Positions 50,063 through 59,710 of a stretch of DNA of 64,000 nucleotides are shown here, in pieces; positions within the stretch are counted from its first letter, which is position 1, and each line of letters opens with the position of its first letter. The stretch is from NCBI RefSeq assembly GCF_001245615.1, contig NZ_CWKH01000001.1, positions 2,294,001-2,358,000 on the forward strand, read 5' to 3'. The notes below the pieces were generated by a model. It worked only from the letters and a program-made list of their open reading frames with translations, was not told the origin of the DNA and did not search any database. Both the position numbers and the translations under genes were made by a program. The DNA comes from Mycolicibacterium neworleansense. GTDB lineage: Bacteria > Actinomycetota > Actinomycetes > Mycobacteriales > Mycobacteriaceae.

Positions 50063-51250
50063 TCACACGATGGCGTTCGTCCGCAGTTCGGCGATCTGCG
50101 TCGCGTCGTAACCGAGCTCGGCCAGCACCTCGTCGGTGTGCTCGCCCAGCAGCGGCGCCCGGTGCCGGATGGTGCCCGGCGTCGCCGACATCCGAAACGG
50201 GGTTTCGATGATCGGCACGTCGCGTGAGGCTCCGGGGAACGGAACCCGCTGCAGGTAGCCCATGGCCTGCACATGCGGGTCGTCGAGGACGTCCTGCGTG
50301 GAATTCAGCGGGGCCGCAGGCATTTTCGCCTTCTCCAAGAGCTCCATCACCTCGGCCTTGGACTTGTCGGCACACCAGCGGGCCATGATGTCATTGAGGA
50401 TGTCACCGTTGGCCCAACGGATGTCGTCGTTGGCGAAACGCGGATCGTCGAACAGCTCTTCGCGCCCCACCAGCCGGCACCAGCGCTTGAACATCGGCTG
50501 CCCGGCGACCTGCAGCAAGACCCACTGGTCGTCGGCGGTGCGATAGAGATCGCACGGCGCGACCGACGCGCCTTTGTTGCCCATCCGGGGCTTGTCGACC
50601 TGCAGCAGTTCACGCTCGATGAGGAAGGCGTTCGACAGCATCAGCGCGGTGGGCAGCAGCGCGCCCTCGACATGCTGGCCCTGCCCGGTCTTGTCGCGGT
50701 GATACAAGGCCATCATGACGCCGATCGCCAAGGTGAGCGCGGTGCCGAAATCCGCGTAGGGCACCACTGTTCGGATCGGTTGATCCGGCAAGCCCTGCCG
50801 GTAGACCGCCCCGGACATCACCTGCCCGGCGCCGTCGAAACCGATCTTGTCGCTGTACGGTCCGCCCTCGCCGTAGGCGGTGGCGCTGGCCAGGATGATG
50901 TCGGGCTTGACCGCCTTGAGTGTCTCGTAATCCAGTCCGCTGGCCCGCATTCCGGCCGCGGGCATGTTGGCGATCACGATATCGGCCTGCGCCACCAGGC
51001 GGCGGGTGATCTCCGCGCCCTCAGTGGTGGTGGAGTCCAGCGTCAGCGAGCGCTTGTTGCGGTTGCACTGCAGGAAGGTGCCGCCCTCACCGCCCTCGGT
51101 GACGGCCTGCACCCAACGGTCCTCGCCGCCTTCGCGTTTCTCCACGCGCAGCACGTCGGCACCCATGTCGGCCAGGATCGCGCTGCACCAGGGTGCTGCG
51201 ATGAACCGGCCATAGTCGAGCACCCGAATCCCGTCGAGAACACCTACCAT
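50063..51250 (-). CDS. CaiB/BaiF family III CoA transferase
   Basis: 395 residues from ATG 51250 (AAGG eight bases before; ATG 51265 is possible). The class III CoA-transferase fold has VLDYGRFIAAPWCSAILADMG at the N-terminus and the active-site Asp in PYADFG followed by MMALYHRDKTGQGQ. It moves CoA from a product ester to an incoming acid, saving ATP. Last gene of the operon starting at 55100. It lies just after the GntR gene. Confidence 0.92.
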   Translation of the reverse strand: MVGVLDGIRVLDYGRFIAAPWCSAILADMGADVLRVEKREGGEDRWVQAVTEGGEGGTFLQCNRNKRSLTLDSTTTEGAEITRRLVAQADIVIANMPAAGMRASGLDYETLKAVKPDIILASATAYGEGGPYSDKIGFDGAGQVMSGAVYRQGLPDQPIRTVVPYADFGTALTLAIGVMMALYHRDKTGQGQHVEGALLPTALMLSNAFLIERELLQVDKPRMGNKGASVAPCDLYRTADDQWVLLQVAGQPMFKRWCRLVGREELFDDPRFANDDIRWANGDILNDIMARWCADKSKAEVMELLEKAKMPAAPLNSTQDVLDDPHVQAMGYLQRVPFPGASRDVPIIETPFRMSATPGTIRHRAPLLGEHTDEVLAELGYDATQIAELRTNAIV

Positions 51251-51280
51251 GCCTGCCACCTTCATTCGCGGGTCAAATTG

Positions 51281-51949
51281 CTACTCCAGCACGCCCAGCC
51301 GGTCGAGGTGATCGGTCAGCGGCTTCGATGCGGCACACAGGTGCTCGGCCATGGCGTCGCGCGCGCCGTCCCCGTCGCGGGCCTTGAGCGCCGCCAGGAT
51401 CCGGCGGTGGTCGTGGGTCGACTGTTCGGGCCAGCCCTCTACCGTCGGATACACCGATTCCAGTGCATACCGGGTGATCTGGGACATCAGCTGAGCCAGT
51501 TTCGGCGACTCGGCCGCCCGGTTGACACCCCGGTGGAATGCGTGGTTGAGCCGGACCGCGGCGTCATGATCGTCGCGGGCATAGGCGTCTTCCAGCTCAC
51601 GCTGGATCCGGTCCAGTTCGTCGAGCTGAGCGTCGCTGATCTGGTCGGCGGCCCGTAGCGCCAACTGGCCGCCGATGTGGGCCTGCACGCCGGCCACGTC
51701 GTCGATATCGCGCCGGGTGACCGGAAGCACCAGAAATCCGCGCCGGGGCTGCTGCGTCAGCAGCCCCTCGGCGCGCAGGCCGAACAACGCCTCCCGCACC
51801 GGCGTCACGCTGATTCCCAGTTCGGCCGCCAGCTGCTCGAGCCGGATGTAGTTGCCCGCCGGGTAGGTGCCGTCGAAGATCCGTCTGCGGATCAACCGTG
51901 CCACGTCCTCGGCCATCTGTGGCCGGGCCGAGAAATCGGGGATGGACAC
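51281..51949 (-). CDS. GntR-family (FCD) regulator
   Basis: 222 residues. Winged helix near residues 12-75 with LEQLAAELGISVTPVREALF. The FCD domain has NHAFHRGV, HDHRRILAAL and MAEHLCAA, supplying the metal-binding His residues. It is embedded in the operon after the acyl-CoA dehydrogenase, so it probably autoregulates the divergent promoters at 55101-55212. The ligand may be an acyl-CoA or acid. Confidence 0.9.
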   Translation of the reverse strand: MSIPDFSARPQMAEDVARLIRRRIFDGTYPAGNYIRLEQLAAELGISVTPVREALFGLRAEGLLTQQPRRGFLVLPVTRRDIDDVAGVQAHIGGQLALRAADQISDAQLDELDRIQRELEDAYARDDHDAAVRLNHAFHRGVNRAAESPKLAQLMSQITRYALESVYPTVEGWPEQSTHDHRRILAALKARDGDGARDAMAEHLCAASKPLTDHLDRLGVLE

Positions 51950-51952
51950 GGC

Positions 51953-53146
51953 TCAGACCCGGTAGTCGGACAGCAGTCGCTTGCTGATGATGTTCTTCTG
52001 GATCTCGCTGGTGCCCTCACCGATCAGCAGGAACGGTGCATCGCGCATCAGCCGCTCGATCTCGTACTCCTTGGAGTAGCCGTAGCCGCCGTGGATCCGG
52101 AAGCTCTGCTGGGTGACCTCCGAGCAGAACTCGCTGGCCAGGTACTTGGCCATACCGGCGGCCACGTCGTTGCGTTCACCGGAGTCCTTGAGCCGGGCGG
52201 CGTTGACCATCATCAAATGGGCTGCCTCGACTTTCGTTGCCATCTCGGCCAATTGGAACGCCACCGCCTGGTGCTCGGCGATCGGCTTGCCGAAGGTTTC
52301 TCGCTGTTGGGCGTAGCGCACGGCCAGCTCGAAGGCACGGATCCCCACCCCACAGGCGCGCGCGGACACATTCACGCGACCGACCTCGACCCCGTCCATC
52401 ATCTGGAAGAACCCCTGCCCGGGAAGGCCGCCGAGCACGTCGTCAGCACCGGCACGGTAGCCGTCGAAGATCAGCTCGGTGGTGTCGATGCCCTTGTAGC
52501 CGAGCTTGTCCAGCTTGCCCGGAATGGTCAGCCCGGGAACGACTTCACCAAAACCGGTGGGCTTTTCGACCAGGAACGCGGTCAGGTTGCGGTGCGGCTT
52601 GTCGGCACCCTCATCGGTGCGCACCAGCGCGGCCACCAAGGTGGAACTGCCGCCGTTGGTCAGCCACATCTTCTGGCCGTCGATGGTGTATGTACCGTCG
52701 TCGTTCTTCTTGGCCCGGGTCCGAATGGCCGCGACATCCGAACCGAGTTCGGGCTCGGACATCGAGAACGCCCCGCGCGTCTCGCCAGTGGCCATGCGCG
52801 GCAAGAATTTTTGCTTCTGGGCATCGGTTCCGTGCTGCCGGATCATGTACGCGACGATGAAGTGGGTATTGATCACCCCGGACACGCTCATCCAGCCGCG
52901 GGCCAGCTCCTCGACGCACAGCGCGTACGTCAGCAGCGACTCGCCGAGGCCGCCGTACTCCTCGGGGATCATCAATCCGAACAGGCCCATGTTCTTCATC
53001 TGGTCGACGATGGCCTGTGGGTAGGTGTCGGAGTGCTCGAGCTCCTGGGCGGTCGGGATGACCTCTTTGTCGACGAATTGCCTGACCGTGGAGACGATCT
53101 CGGTCTGGAACTCGGTGAGCCCCAGCGTCTGCGCAAGTCTGGTCAC
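51953..53146 (-). CDS. Acyl-CoA dehydrogenase
   Basis: 397 residues from GTG 53146, overlapping the thiolase stop by four bases. Complete motifs: FSMSEPELGSDVAAI, KMWLTNGGSS and GEGTSEIQKNII with the catalytic Glu. It is a homomeric-type enzyme, unlike the pair at 28554-30778. It oxidises an acyl-CoA to the enoyl-CoA with transfer to ETF. The open frame upstream to 53572 is antisense-type noise within the thiolase. Confidence 0.92.
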   Translation of the reverse strand: MTRLAQTLGLTEFQTEIVSTVRQFVDKEVIPTAQELEHSDTYPQAIVDQMKNMGLFGLMIPEEYGGLGESLLTYALCVEELARGWMSVSGVINTHFIVAYMIRQHGTDAQKQKFLPRMATGETRGAFSMSEPELGSDVAAIRTRAKKNDDGTYTIDGQKMWLTNGGSSTLVAALVRTDEGADKPHRNLTAFLVEKPTGFGEVVPGLTIPGKLDKLGYKGIDTTELIFDGYRAGADDVLGGLPGQGFFQMMDGVEVGRVNVSARACGVGIRAFELAVRYAQQRETFGKPIAEHQAVAFQLAEMATKVEAAHLMMVNAARLKDSGERNDVAAGMAKYLASEFCSEVTQQSFRIHGGYGYSKEYEIERLMRDAPFLLIGEGTSEIQKNIISKRLLSDYRV

Positions 53147-54363
53147 GATGCCACCCTCTCGAATACGGCGGCCAGCCCCTGGCCGCCGCCGATGCACATG
53201 GTCTCCAGCCCGTAGCGGGCCTGACGCCGATCCAGTTCCCGGGCCAGCGTGGCGAGCATCCGTCCGCCGGTCGCGCCCACCGGATGCCCCAGCGAGATGC
53301 CGGATCCTCGCACGTTGGTGCGTTCGAAGTCGGCCTCGCCGAACTTCCACTCCTTCATCACGGCCAGCGCCTGCGCGGCGAACGCCTCGTTGAGCTCGAT
53401 CAGATCGATGTCGCTCAGCTGCAGGTCGGCCTTGGCCAGGGCCACCTCGGTAGCCGGAACCGGACCGATGCCCATGATGTTGGGAGCGACGCCGGCCGAA
53501 CCCCACGACACCATCCGCACCAGCGGCCGCAGGCCGAGCTCGGCAGCCTTCTGCGGGGTGGTGACGATGCACATCGACGCGGCATCGTTCTGGCCGCTGG
53601 AATTGCCCGCGGTCACGGTGGCCTCCGGATCCTGCTTGAGCAGAACGGGTTTGAGCTTGGAGAGGGCCTCGACGGTGGTGTCTGCGCGCGGGTGCTCGTC
53701 GGTGTCGATGACGGCCTCTTCTTTGCGAGTGCGGACGGTGACGGGAATGATCTCCTCGGCCAGCACCCCGGACTGCTGAGCAGCCACGGCGCTGCGATGC
53801 GAGCGCACCGCGAGCTCGTCTTGTTCGGCGCGAGTGACGCCGTACTCACGGCGGAGGTTCTCAGCGGTCTCCAGCATTCCGCCCGGCACCGGATAGAACT
53901 GCCCACCGGCCGTGGTGCGGCCGCGCGCGAGCCCGTCGTGAATCTGCACACCGCCACGGGCTCCACCCCACCGCATATCGGTCGAGTAGAACGCGACGTT
54001 GCTCATGCTCTCGGCACCGCCGGCCACCACCAGATCGTTGTCGCCACTGCGCACCTGCAGGCAGGCCTGGATCACGGCCTGCAGTCCGGAACCACACCGC
54101 CGGTCGACCTGCATGCCGGGAACCGTCACCGGTAGGCCGGCGTCGAGCGCCACCACGCGGCCGACAGCCGGGGCCTCGCTGTTGGGATAGCAGTGCCCCA
54201 GAATCACGTCCTGCACCTGTTCCGGCGCTACACCGGTGCGCTCCAGCAGGCCCTTGAGCGCGGCGACGCCGAGGTCGACGGCGGTGAGCGACGCGAACAT
54301 GCCGCCATAGCGGCCGATCGGGGTGCGGACCGGTTCGCAGATGACCGCCTCGCGCGTGCTCAT
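53143..54363 (-). CDS. Acetyl-CoA acyltransferase (thiolase)
   Basis: 406 residues with every thiolase signature: Cys in [37 protein letters not shown] and the Cys of MCIGGGQG. It cleaves 3-ketoacyl-CoA. The ATG overlaps the SDR stop (ATGA). Together with the SDR, acyl-CoA dehydrogenase and CoA transferase it forms an almost complete beta-oxidation set. Confidence 0.93.
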   Translation of the reverse strand: MSTREAVICEPVRTPIGRYGGMFASLTAVDLGVAALKGLLERTGVAPEQVQDVILGHCYPNSEAPAVGRVVALDAGLPVTVPGMQVDRRCGSGLQAVIQACLQVRSGDNDLVVAGGAESMSNVAFYSTDMRWGGARGGVQIHDGLARGRTTAGGQFYPVPGGMLETAENLRREYGVTRAEQDELAVRSHRSAVAAQQSGVLAEEIIPVTVRTRKEEAVIDTDEHPRADTTVEALSKLKPVLLKQDPEATVTAGNSSGQNDAASMCIVTTPQKAAELGLRPLVRMVSWGSAGVAPNIMGIGPVPATEVALAKADLQLSDIDLIELNEAFAAQALAVMKEWKFGEADFERTNVRGSGISLGHPVGATGGRMLATLARELDRRQARYGLETMCIGGGQGLAAVFERVAS

Positions 54364-55100
54364 ACGTGCCGACCGCCGGTCACCTCGAGCACAGTGCCCG
54401 TCATGTACGACGACAGGTCGCTGGCCAAGAACAGGGCGACCTTGGCCACCTCGTCGGGTTCACCGGCTCGGGCCATCGGGATCTCGGCAAGCTTCTGATC
54501 CCAAATCCGTTGCGGCATGGCCTCGGTCATCGCCGAGCGGATGAGCCCAGGCTGGATCGCGTTGACCCGAACCCCGAGGTGTGCGAGTTCCTTGGCCGAC
54601 GCCTTTGTCATGCCGACGATTCCGGCCTTGGCCGCCGAATAGTTGGTCTGCCCGACCAGGCCGACCTTGCCCGAGATCGAGGACATGTTCACGATTGCGC
54701 CGCGCTTGTTCTCCCGCATGATCGCCGCGGCCGATTTGGTGCCGTTCCAGGTGCCCTTGAGATGCACGGCGATCACCTGGTCGAACTGCTCCTCGGTCAT
54801 CTTTCGCAGCGTTGCATCGCGGGTGATGCCGGCGTTGTTGACCATGATGTCCAGTCCGCCGAAGCGCTCGACGGCGGCCTGCACCAGGGCCTCGACCTCA
54901 CTCGACGAGGTGACATCGCAACGGACGGCGGTCGCCACCTCGGGCCCGCCGAGTTCCTGGGCGGCCGCCTCGGTGGCCTCCAGGTTGACATCGCCGAGCA
55001 CGACACGGGCGCCCTCGCCGATGAAGCGCTTTGCGATAGCCAGGCCCAGACCCTGGGCACCGCCTGTCACCACTGCAGTCTGACCGCTCAGCAACGACAC
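54360..55100 (-). CDS. 3-ketoacyl reductase/3-hydroxyacyl-CoA dehydrogenase-type SDR (FabG-like)
   Basis: 246 residues from GTG 55100 (AGGTGA upstream). [10 protein letters not shown], acidic GDVN loop for NAD, NNAG, SSISG and YSAAK, then [15 protein letters not shown]. It is very FabG-like, and with the thiolase and dehydrogenase it probably performs the 3-hydroxyacyl-CoA oxidation step. First gene of the minus-strand operon. Confidence 0.91.
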   Translation of the reverse strand: MSLLSGQTAVVTGGAQGLGLAIAKRFIGEGARVVLGDVNLEATEAAAQELGGPEVATAVRCDVTSSSEVEALVQAAVERFGGLDIMVNNAGITRDATLRKMTEEQFDQVIAVHLKGTWNGTKSAAAIMRENKRGAIVNMSSISGKVGLVGQTNYSAAKAGIVGMTKASAKELAHLGVRVNAIQPGLIRSAMTEAMPQRIWDQKLAEIPMARAGEPDEVAKVALFLASDLSSYMTGTVLEVTGGRHV

Positions 55101-55144
55101 CTGATCACCTAACTTTCGACCGTGGGGGCTCTGTCTGGCGCAGA

Positions 55145-55165
55145 TCATATTTCATATACGATATT
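55145..55165. promoter_or_regulatory. AT-rich divergent promoter/operator region
   Basis: Two TCATAT copies seven bases apart and the near-symmetric ATATACGATAT at 55154-55164. It is the only AT-rich stretch between the divergent SDR and acyl-CoA dehydrogenase operons and is the best candidate site for the GntR at 51281. Confidence 0.4.
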
Positions 55166-55212
55166 GGAGATTCATCACCCCGCCGATCCCGCGCGACGAA
55201 ATGGAGCTCCCT

Positions 55213-56394
55213 GTGACCACCACCGCGGCCACTGCCGAAGTCAGCGACGAGGACTTCAGTGAGATCCTGGCGCAGACCCGCAGCTTCATCCGCTCCGCCG
55301 TGGTGCCGCGCGAGAACGAGATCCTGGCGACCGACAAGGTGCCCGACGATCTGCGCGAGCAGGCAAAGAACATGGGGTTGTTCGGCTACGCGATCCCGCA
55401 GCAGTGGGGCGGCCTCGGCCTGAATCTCGCCCAAGATGTCGAGCTGGCAATGGAATTCGGCTACACGTCGCTGGCGTTGCGGTCGATGTTCGGCACCAAC
55501 AACGGCATCGCCGGGCAGGTACTCGTGGGGTTCGGAACCGATGAGCAGAAAGCCCGGTGGCTGGAGGGCATCGCCTCCGGTGCGGTCGTCGCCTCCTTCG
55601 CACTCACCGAGCCGGGCGCCGGTTCGAACCCGGCGGGCCTGCGCACCAAGGCGGTACGCGACGGGAGCGACTGGGTGATCAGCGGCCAGAAGCGGTTCAT
55701 CACCAACGCGCCCACCGCGAACCTGTTCGTCGTGTTCGCCCGCACCCGTCCCGCCGATGCCGACGGCCCCGGCATCGCCGTGTTTCTCGTGCCTGCCGAC
55801 GCCGCCGGTGTCGAAGTGGGCGCCAAGGACGCCAAGATGGGTCAGGAGGGCGCCTGGACCGCCGACGTCAATTTCACCGACGTGCGGGTGACGAACAGTG
55901 CGCTCGTGGGCGGCAGTGAGGACGTCGGCTACCGCGCCGCGATGACCTCACTGGCGCGCGGCCGGGTCCATATCGCGGCACTCGCGGTGGGATCCGCCCA
56001 ACGCGCGCTCGACGAATCAGTCGCCTACGCCGCCGCGGCGACCCAGGGCGGCCAACCGATCGGCAGCTTCCAGTTGGTGCAGGCGATGCTCGCCGACCAA
56101 CAGACCGGGGTGATGGCCGGCCGGGCTCTGGTCCGGGACGCCGCGGCCAAGTGGGTGTCCGGCGAGGACCGCCGCATCGCCCCCTCGGCAGCCAAGCTGT
56201 TCTGCACCGAAATGGCAGGCAACGTGGCCGATCTCGCGGTGCAGATCCACGGCGGTACCGGCTACATGCGCGAGGTCCCGGTCGAACGCATCTACCGCGA
56301 GGTCCGGCTGCTGCGCCTCTACGAGGGGACCAGCGAGATCCAGCGACTCATCATCGGCGGCGGGCTGGTCAAGGCCGCCCAGCGCCAGCACTGA
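55213..56394 (+). CDS. Acyl-CoA dehydrogenase
   Basis: 393 residues from GTG 55213, with GGAG six bases upstream (an ATG at 55201 overlaps that site). FALTEPGAGSNPAGL, KRFITNAPTAN and LYEGTSEIQRLII with the catalytic Glu, plus QIHGGTGYMREVPVERIYR. It is a complete enzyme, probably for short-chain or branched acyl-CoA. It is divergent from the thiolase operon and followed by a mycofactocin-type SDR. Confidence 0.92.
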   Translation: MTTTAATAEVSDEDFSEILAQTRSFIRSAVVPRENEILATDKVPDDLREQAKNMGLFGYAIPQQWGGLGLNLAQDVELAMEFGYTSLALRSMFGTNNGIAGQVLVGFGTDEQKARWLEGIASGAVVASFALTEPGAGSNPAGLRTKAVRDGSDWVISGQKRFITNAPTANLFVVFARTRPADADGPGIAVFLVPADAAGVEVGAKDAKMGQEGAWTADVNFTDVRVTNSALVGGSEDVGYRAAMTSLARGRVHIAALAVGSAQRALDESVAYAAAATQGGQPIGSFQLVQAMLADQQTGVMAGRALVRDAAAKWVSGEDRRIAPSAAKLFCTEMAGNVADLAVQIHGGTGYMREVPVERIYREVRLLRLYEGTSEIQRLIIGGGLVKAAQRQH

Positions 56395-56420
56395 ATTCCC
56401 CCAACACTCAAGGAGATTCC

Positions 56421-57242
56421 ATGTCCGAGCGGCTCGCCGGAAAGGTCGCCTTCATCACCGGAGCTGCCCGTGGGCAGGGCCGCGCGCACGCGGTTCGGAT
56501 GGCCAAAGAGGGCGCCGACATCATCGCCGTCGACATCGCCGGTCCGCTGCCCCCGAGCGTGCCCTACGACTCGGCGACCCCGGAGGATCTGACCGAAACC
56601 GTGCGTCTCGTCGAGGCCACCGGCAAGCGCATCATCGCCACCGCTGCCGACACCCGCGACCACGACGCGCTGCGGGAGATCGTCGGCAAGGGTGTCGCCG
56701 AGTTCGGCAGGCTCGACGTCATCGTGGCCAATGCGGGCATCACGGTTCCCGAACCCTGGAACGAGACCACTCCCGAGTCGTTCCGCGACGTCATGGACAT
56801 CAATGTCACCGGCACCTGGAACACCGTGATGGCCGGCGCCCAGCACATCATCGACGGTGGGCGCGGCGGATCGATCATCCTGATCAGCTCGGCAGCCGGG
56901 ATCAAGATGCAGCCGTTCATGGTGCACTACACGGCCAGCAAGCACGCCGTGGCCGGGATGGCTCGGGCATTCGCGGCCGAATTGGGCAAGCACAAGATCC
57001 GGGTCAACAGCCTGCATCCGGGCGCGGTCAACACCCCGATGGGCACCGGAGACATGCTGGCCGCGCTCAATCGCGCCAACGACACCAATCCCGGCCTGAT
57101 GCAGATGGTCACCCCGTTCCTGCCGGATTACATCGCCGAACCCGAGGACATCGCCGACGCGGCGATCTGGCTGGCGAGCGACGAGTCACGGTATGTCACG
57201 GCCAGTCGGGTCGCCGTCGATCTGGGCTCCACCCAGTTCTAG
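56421..57242 (+). CDS. Mycofactocin-coupled SDR oxidoreductase
   Basis: 273 residues from ATG 56421 with AGGAG upstream. ITGAARGQGRAHAVRMAKEG, the insert VDIAGPLPPSVPYDSATPEDL, ADTRDHDAL, VANAGI and YTASKHA are all typical of the mycofactocin-dependent SDR family, as in the protein at 5236. It probably oxidises an alcohol and passes electrons to mycofactocin. It lies between an acyl-CoA dehydrogenase and a ligase. Confidence 0.9.
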   Translation: MSERLAGKVAFITGAARGQGRAHAVRMAKEGADIIAVDIAGPLPPSVPYDSATPEDLTETVRLVEATGKRIIATAADTRDHDALREIVGKGVAEFGRLDVIVANAGITVPEPWNETTPESFRDVMDINVTGTWNTVMAGAQHIIDGGRGGSIILISSAAGIKMQPFMVHYTASKHAVAGMARAFAAELGKHKIRVNSLHPGAVNTPMGTGDMLAALNRANDTNPGLMQMVTPFLPDYIAEPEDIADAAIWLASDESRYVTASRVAVDLGSTQF

Positions 57243-57249
57243 GGGCGGC

Positions 57250-58740
57250 ATGCCCGGCCCAGTATCCACCGACTTCGCCGCCGGCCTTGCCGCCGGGCTG
57301 CAGGCCTACGGCGATCGGCCGTTCATCGAGTTCGCCCGAAAGTGGTATTCGGGCAACGACATCACGCGGTTCATCGAGCAGATCTCTACCGCGCTGCAGC
57401 AGGCAGGCGTGCAGCCTGATGAACCCGTCGGCATCGTCGTCCGCAACCGCGTCGCCCATGCCGCGACGATCCTCGGCTTCATCGCGGCGCGCCGCCCGGT
57501 GGTGATGATCTACTCATATCAATCGGCCACCGCGATCGCCCGCGACGTCGAAAGCCTGGCCCTGCCGGCGGTGGTCGCCGACCTCGACGACTGGACACCC
57601 GAACTGCGCGGCGCGGTAGCGTCGTCCGGCTCGGCCGGTCTCGTACTGTCCGGGGATCCGCTCCGGGTCGGCGTTACCACCGCGCGGCAACCCGGCAGCA
57701 GGCACGACGCGAACCTGGAACAGTCGGGCCTGCACATCCTGACCAGCGGCACCACCGGACCGCCCAAGCGAATCCCGGTCGGCACCAACGTGCTTGCCCA
57801 CACCGTGCTGAGCATGACCATCGGCTCAGGCAATGAGGCGGTGGGTCCCGACACACCGCCCGCGCTGGTGTACTGGCCATTCGGCAGCATCGGCGTCTGT
57901 CAGCTGCTGGCCGCACCGTGCTCGGGCAAGCGCATGGTGCTGCTGGAGAAGTTCAGTGTCGGCGAGTGGGTCCAGGCGATCAAGACCTACCAGATCACCC
58001 GGGCGGGCGTGCAGCCCGCCATCCTCCGGATGCTGCTGCAGGCTGACGTCCCTGCCGAGGATCTGGCATCCCTGGAAGGTCTGTCCGGCGGCTCCGGCCC
58101 GCTGGAGCCCGAACTGCGGGCCGAGTTCGAGGGCCGCTACGGGATACCGCTGCTGTGGGCCTACGGGGCAACCGAATTCGCGGGGTCGGTGTGCAGTTGG
58201 ACACCTGAGCTGTACCGCCGCTATGGCGCGGACAAACCCGACAGCGTCGGCCGGCCGCTGCCCGGCGTGCGGGTCCGCATCGTCGCCCCCGACACCGGCG
58301 CCGAGGTCCCCGCCGGGGGCATCGGCCTGCTCGAGGCCGCCGTCGAGATCATCGGACCGGATTGGGTGCGCACCACCGACCTGGCCTCCATCGACGAGGA
58401 CGGGTTCGTCACCCTGCACGGGCGCGGCGACGGCGCGATCAACCGCGGCGGCTTCAAGATCCTCCCGGAAACGGTTCGGCGGGTTCTGATCTCACATCCC
58501 AGCGTGCTCGATGCCTGCGTCGTCGGGGTTCCGGATGCGCGCCTCGGCGCGGTGCCGTTCGCCGCGGTCGAGCTTCGGCGGGACGCGGTCCCACCCACCG
58601 AAGCCGAATTGAAAGATCTGGTGCGCGAGGCGTTACCGAGCCATCACGTCCCGGTGGCCGTGACCGTCGTCGACGCGCTCCCCCGCAATGCCGCCCTCAA
58701 GGTGCGACCGGGAGATGTCGCTGCGCTGTACCGCCCGTAA
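57250..58740 (+). CDS. AMP-forming acyl-CoA ligase
   Basis: 496 residues from ATG 57250. LTSGTTGPPKR, GATEFAGS, hinge TTDLASID and GRGDGAINRGGFKI. The C-terminal catalytic Lys appears in LPRNAALKVR instead of the usual SGK, a small but real deviation. It is paralogous to the ligase at 44465. It supplies CoA esters to the dehydrogenase two genes upstream. Confidence 0.9.
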   Translation: MPGPVSTDFAAGLAAGLQAYGDRPFIEFARKWYSGNDITRFIEQISTALQQAGVQPDEPVGIVVRNRVAHAATILGFIAARRPVVMIYSYQSATAIARDVESLALPAVVADLDDWTPELRGAVASSGSAGLVLSGDPLRVGVTTARQPGSRHDANLEQSGLHILTSGTTGPPKRIPVGTNVLAHTVLSMTIGSGNEAVGPDTPPALVYWPFGSIGVCQLLAAPCSGKRMVLLEKFSVGEWVQAIKTYQITRAGVQPAILRMLLQADVPAEDLASLEGLSGGSGPLEPELRAEFEGRYGIPLLWAYGATEFAGSVCSWTPELYRRYGADKPDSVGRPLPGVRVRIVAPDTGAEVPAGGIGLLEAAVEIIGPDWVRTTDLASIDEDGFVTLHGRGDGAINRGGFKILPETVRRVLISHPSVLDACVVGVPDARLGAVPFAAVELRRDAVPPTEAELKDLVREALPSHHVPVAVTVVDALPRNAALKVRPGDVAALYRP

Positions 58741-58750
58741 TTTCTCCGAC

Positions 58751-58806
58751 GAGCAGACACAGAATCGCACTATTTCGCCCACGTATGTGCGATTCTGCGT
58801 CTGCTC
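58751..58806. terminator. Bidirectional hairpin, member of a palindrome family
   Basis: Arms 58751-58770 and 58787-58806 pair over 20 bases with one mismatch, beginning GAGCAGAC. It is located between the convergent ligase and hydrolase genes. The arm core resembles the intergenic palindrome at 24133. Confidence 0.75.
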
Positions 58807-58810
58807 GCGG

Positions 58811-59710
58811 TCAAAGGTGAGCGGTCAGGAACTTCACCTGATCATCGGCAGCGGTGTCGAACCAGTCATGGCCAGGCCACACGTCGAAGTGATCGCACGG
58901 GTAGTGATGGACCTGAGCCCTGGCTTGCACGGCCGTCTTCATCACCGAGTTGGCCGGCACGAACCGGTCGAAGTCGGCGATCTGAATCAGCACAGGACAT
59001 TTCAGTGATTTGGCCGCGGCACCGGTGCGGATCTGCACCAGTTCCATGCCGATGGCCGAATCGACTTCGTTGCGCCAGGTGGGTCCGGCTATGGCTCGGT
59101 AACTCTCGTACGCCCCGTCGAGGGCCAGTGCGCCGGCCTCCCCCGGTTCGGCCGCCAACGGCATCAGCGTGGGTGCCCGGCCCGCCGCCACGGCTACGCG
59201 GCTCTTCACTCCCGCCAGTGTCCAGCGCAGTGCCGATGCGACATCGCGGTGCGCCACGGCCGCGCGACTGGCGGCCAGACCACTGGTCAGCGGGGTCATT
59301 CCGATCACGGCCGCCACATCTGCACACTGAGCGGCCACCCTCAGGACGTGACTCCCGGAGAACGACGACCCCCACAACACCACCCGGCTGCGATCCACAC
59401 CCGGCAGTCGTTGGGCCGCCGCGATGGCCGCACCGTAGTCGGCCATCTGACGCTCGACCGAAACGCTCTGCCGCGGTTGGCCGTCAGAGGCTCCGAAGCC
59501 ACGGTAATCGAACGCCAGCACGTCCAGACCGGCCGCGCTGAACCGCTCCGCGAACGGCTGCAGACCTGAATCCTTGGTACCGCCGAAGCCGTGGGCCATC
59601 ACCACCACCGCACGGCCGGCCGGTCCGGTCAACCCGTCGCCGGCGGCAGCGAAATGCCATGCGCTGCATCGCTCACCGGCCGAATAGAACGTGAGCTCGG
59701 TGTAGGTCAT
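58811..59710 (-). CDS. Alpha/beta hydrolase
   Basis: 299 residues. Oxyanion HGFGGTKDS, nucleophile Ser in LWGSSFSGSH, late Asp in QIADFDRFVP and His near HYPCDHFDVW. It is a serine hydrolase of the dienelactone/peptidase-like group with no signal peptide, so it is cytoplasmic. It may open a lactone or ester made by the FMO whose gene overlaps it by four bases. That pairing is common for Baeyer-Villiger oxidation followed by lactone hydrolysis. Confidence 0.9.
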   Translation of the reverse strand: MTYTELTFYSAGERCSAWHFAAAGDGLTGPAGRAVVVMAHGFGGTKDSGLQPFAERFSAAGLDVLAFDYRGFGASDGQPRQSVSVERQMADYGAAIAAAQRLPGVDRSRVVLWGSSFSGSHVLRVAAQCADVAAVIGMTPLTSGLAASRAAVAHRDVASALRWTLAGVKSRVAVAAGRAPTLMPLAAEPGEAGALALDGAYESYRAIAGPTWRNEVDSAIGMELVQIRTGAAAKSLKCPVLIQIADFDRFVPANSVMKTAVQARAQVHHYPCDHFDVWPGHDWFDTAADDQVKFLTAHL

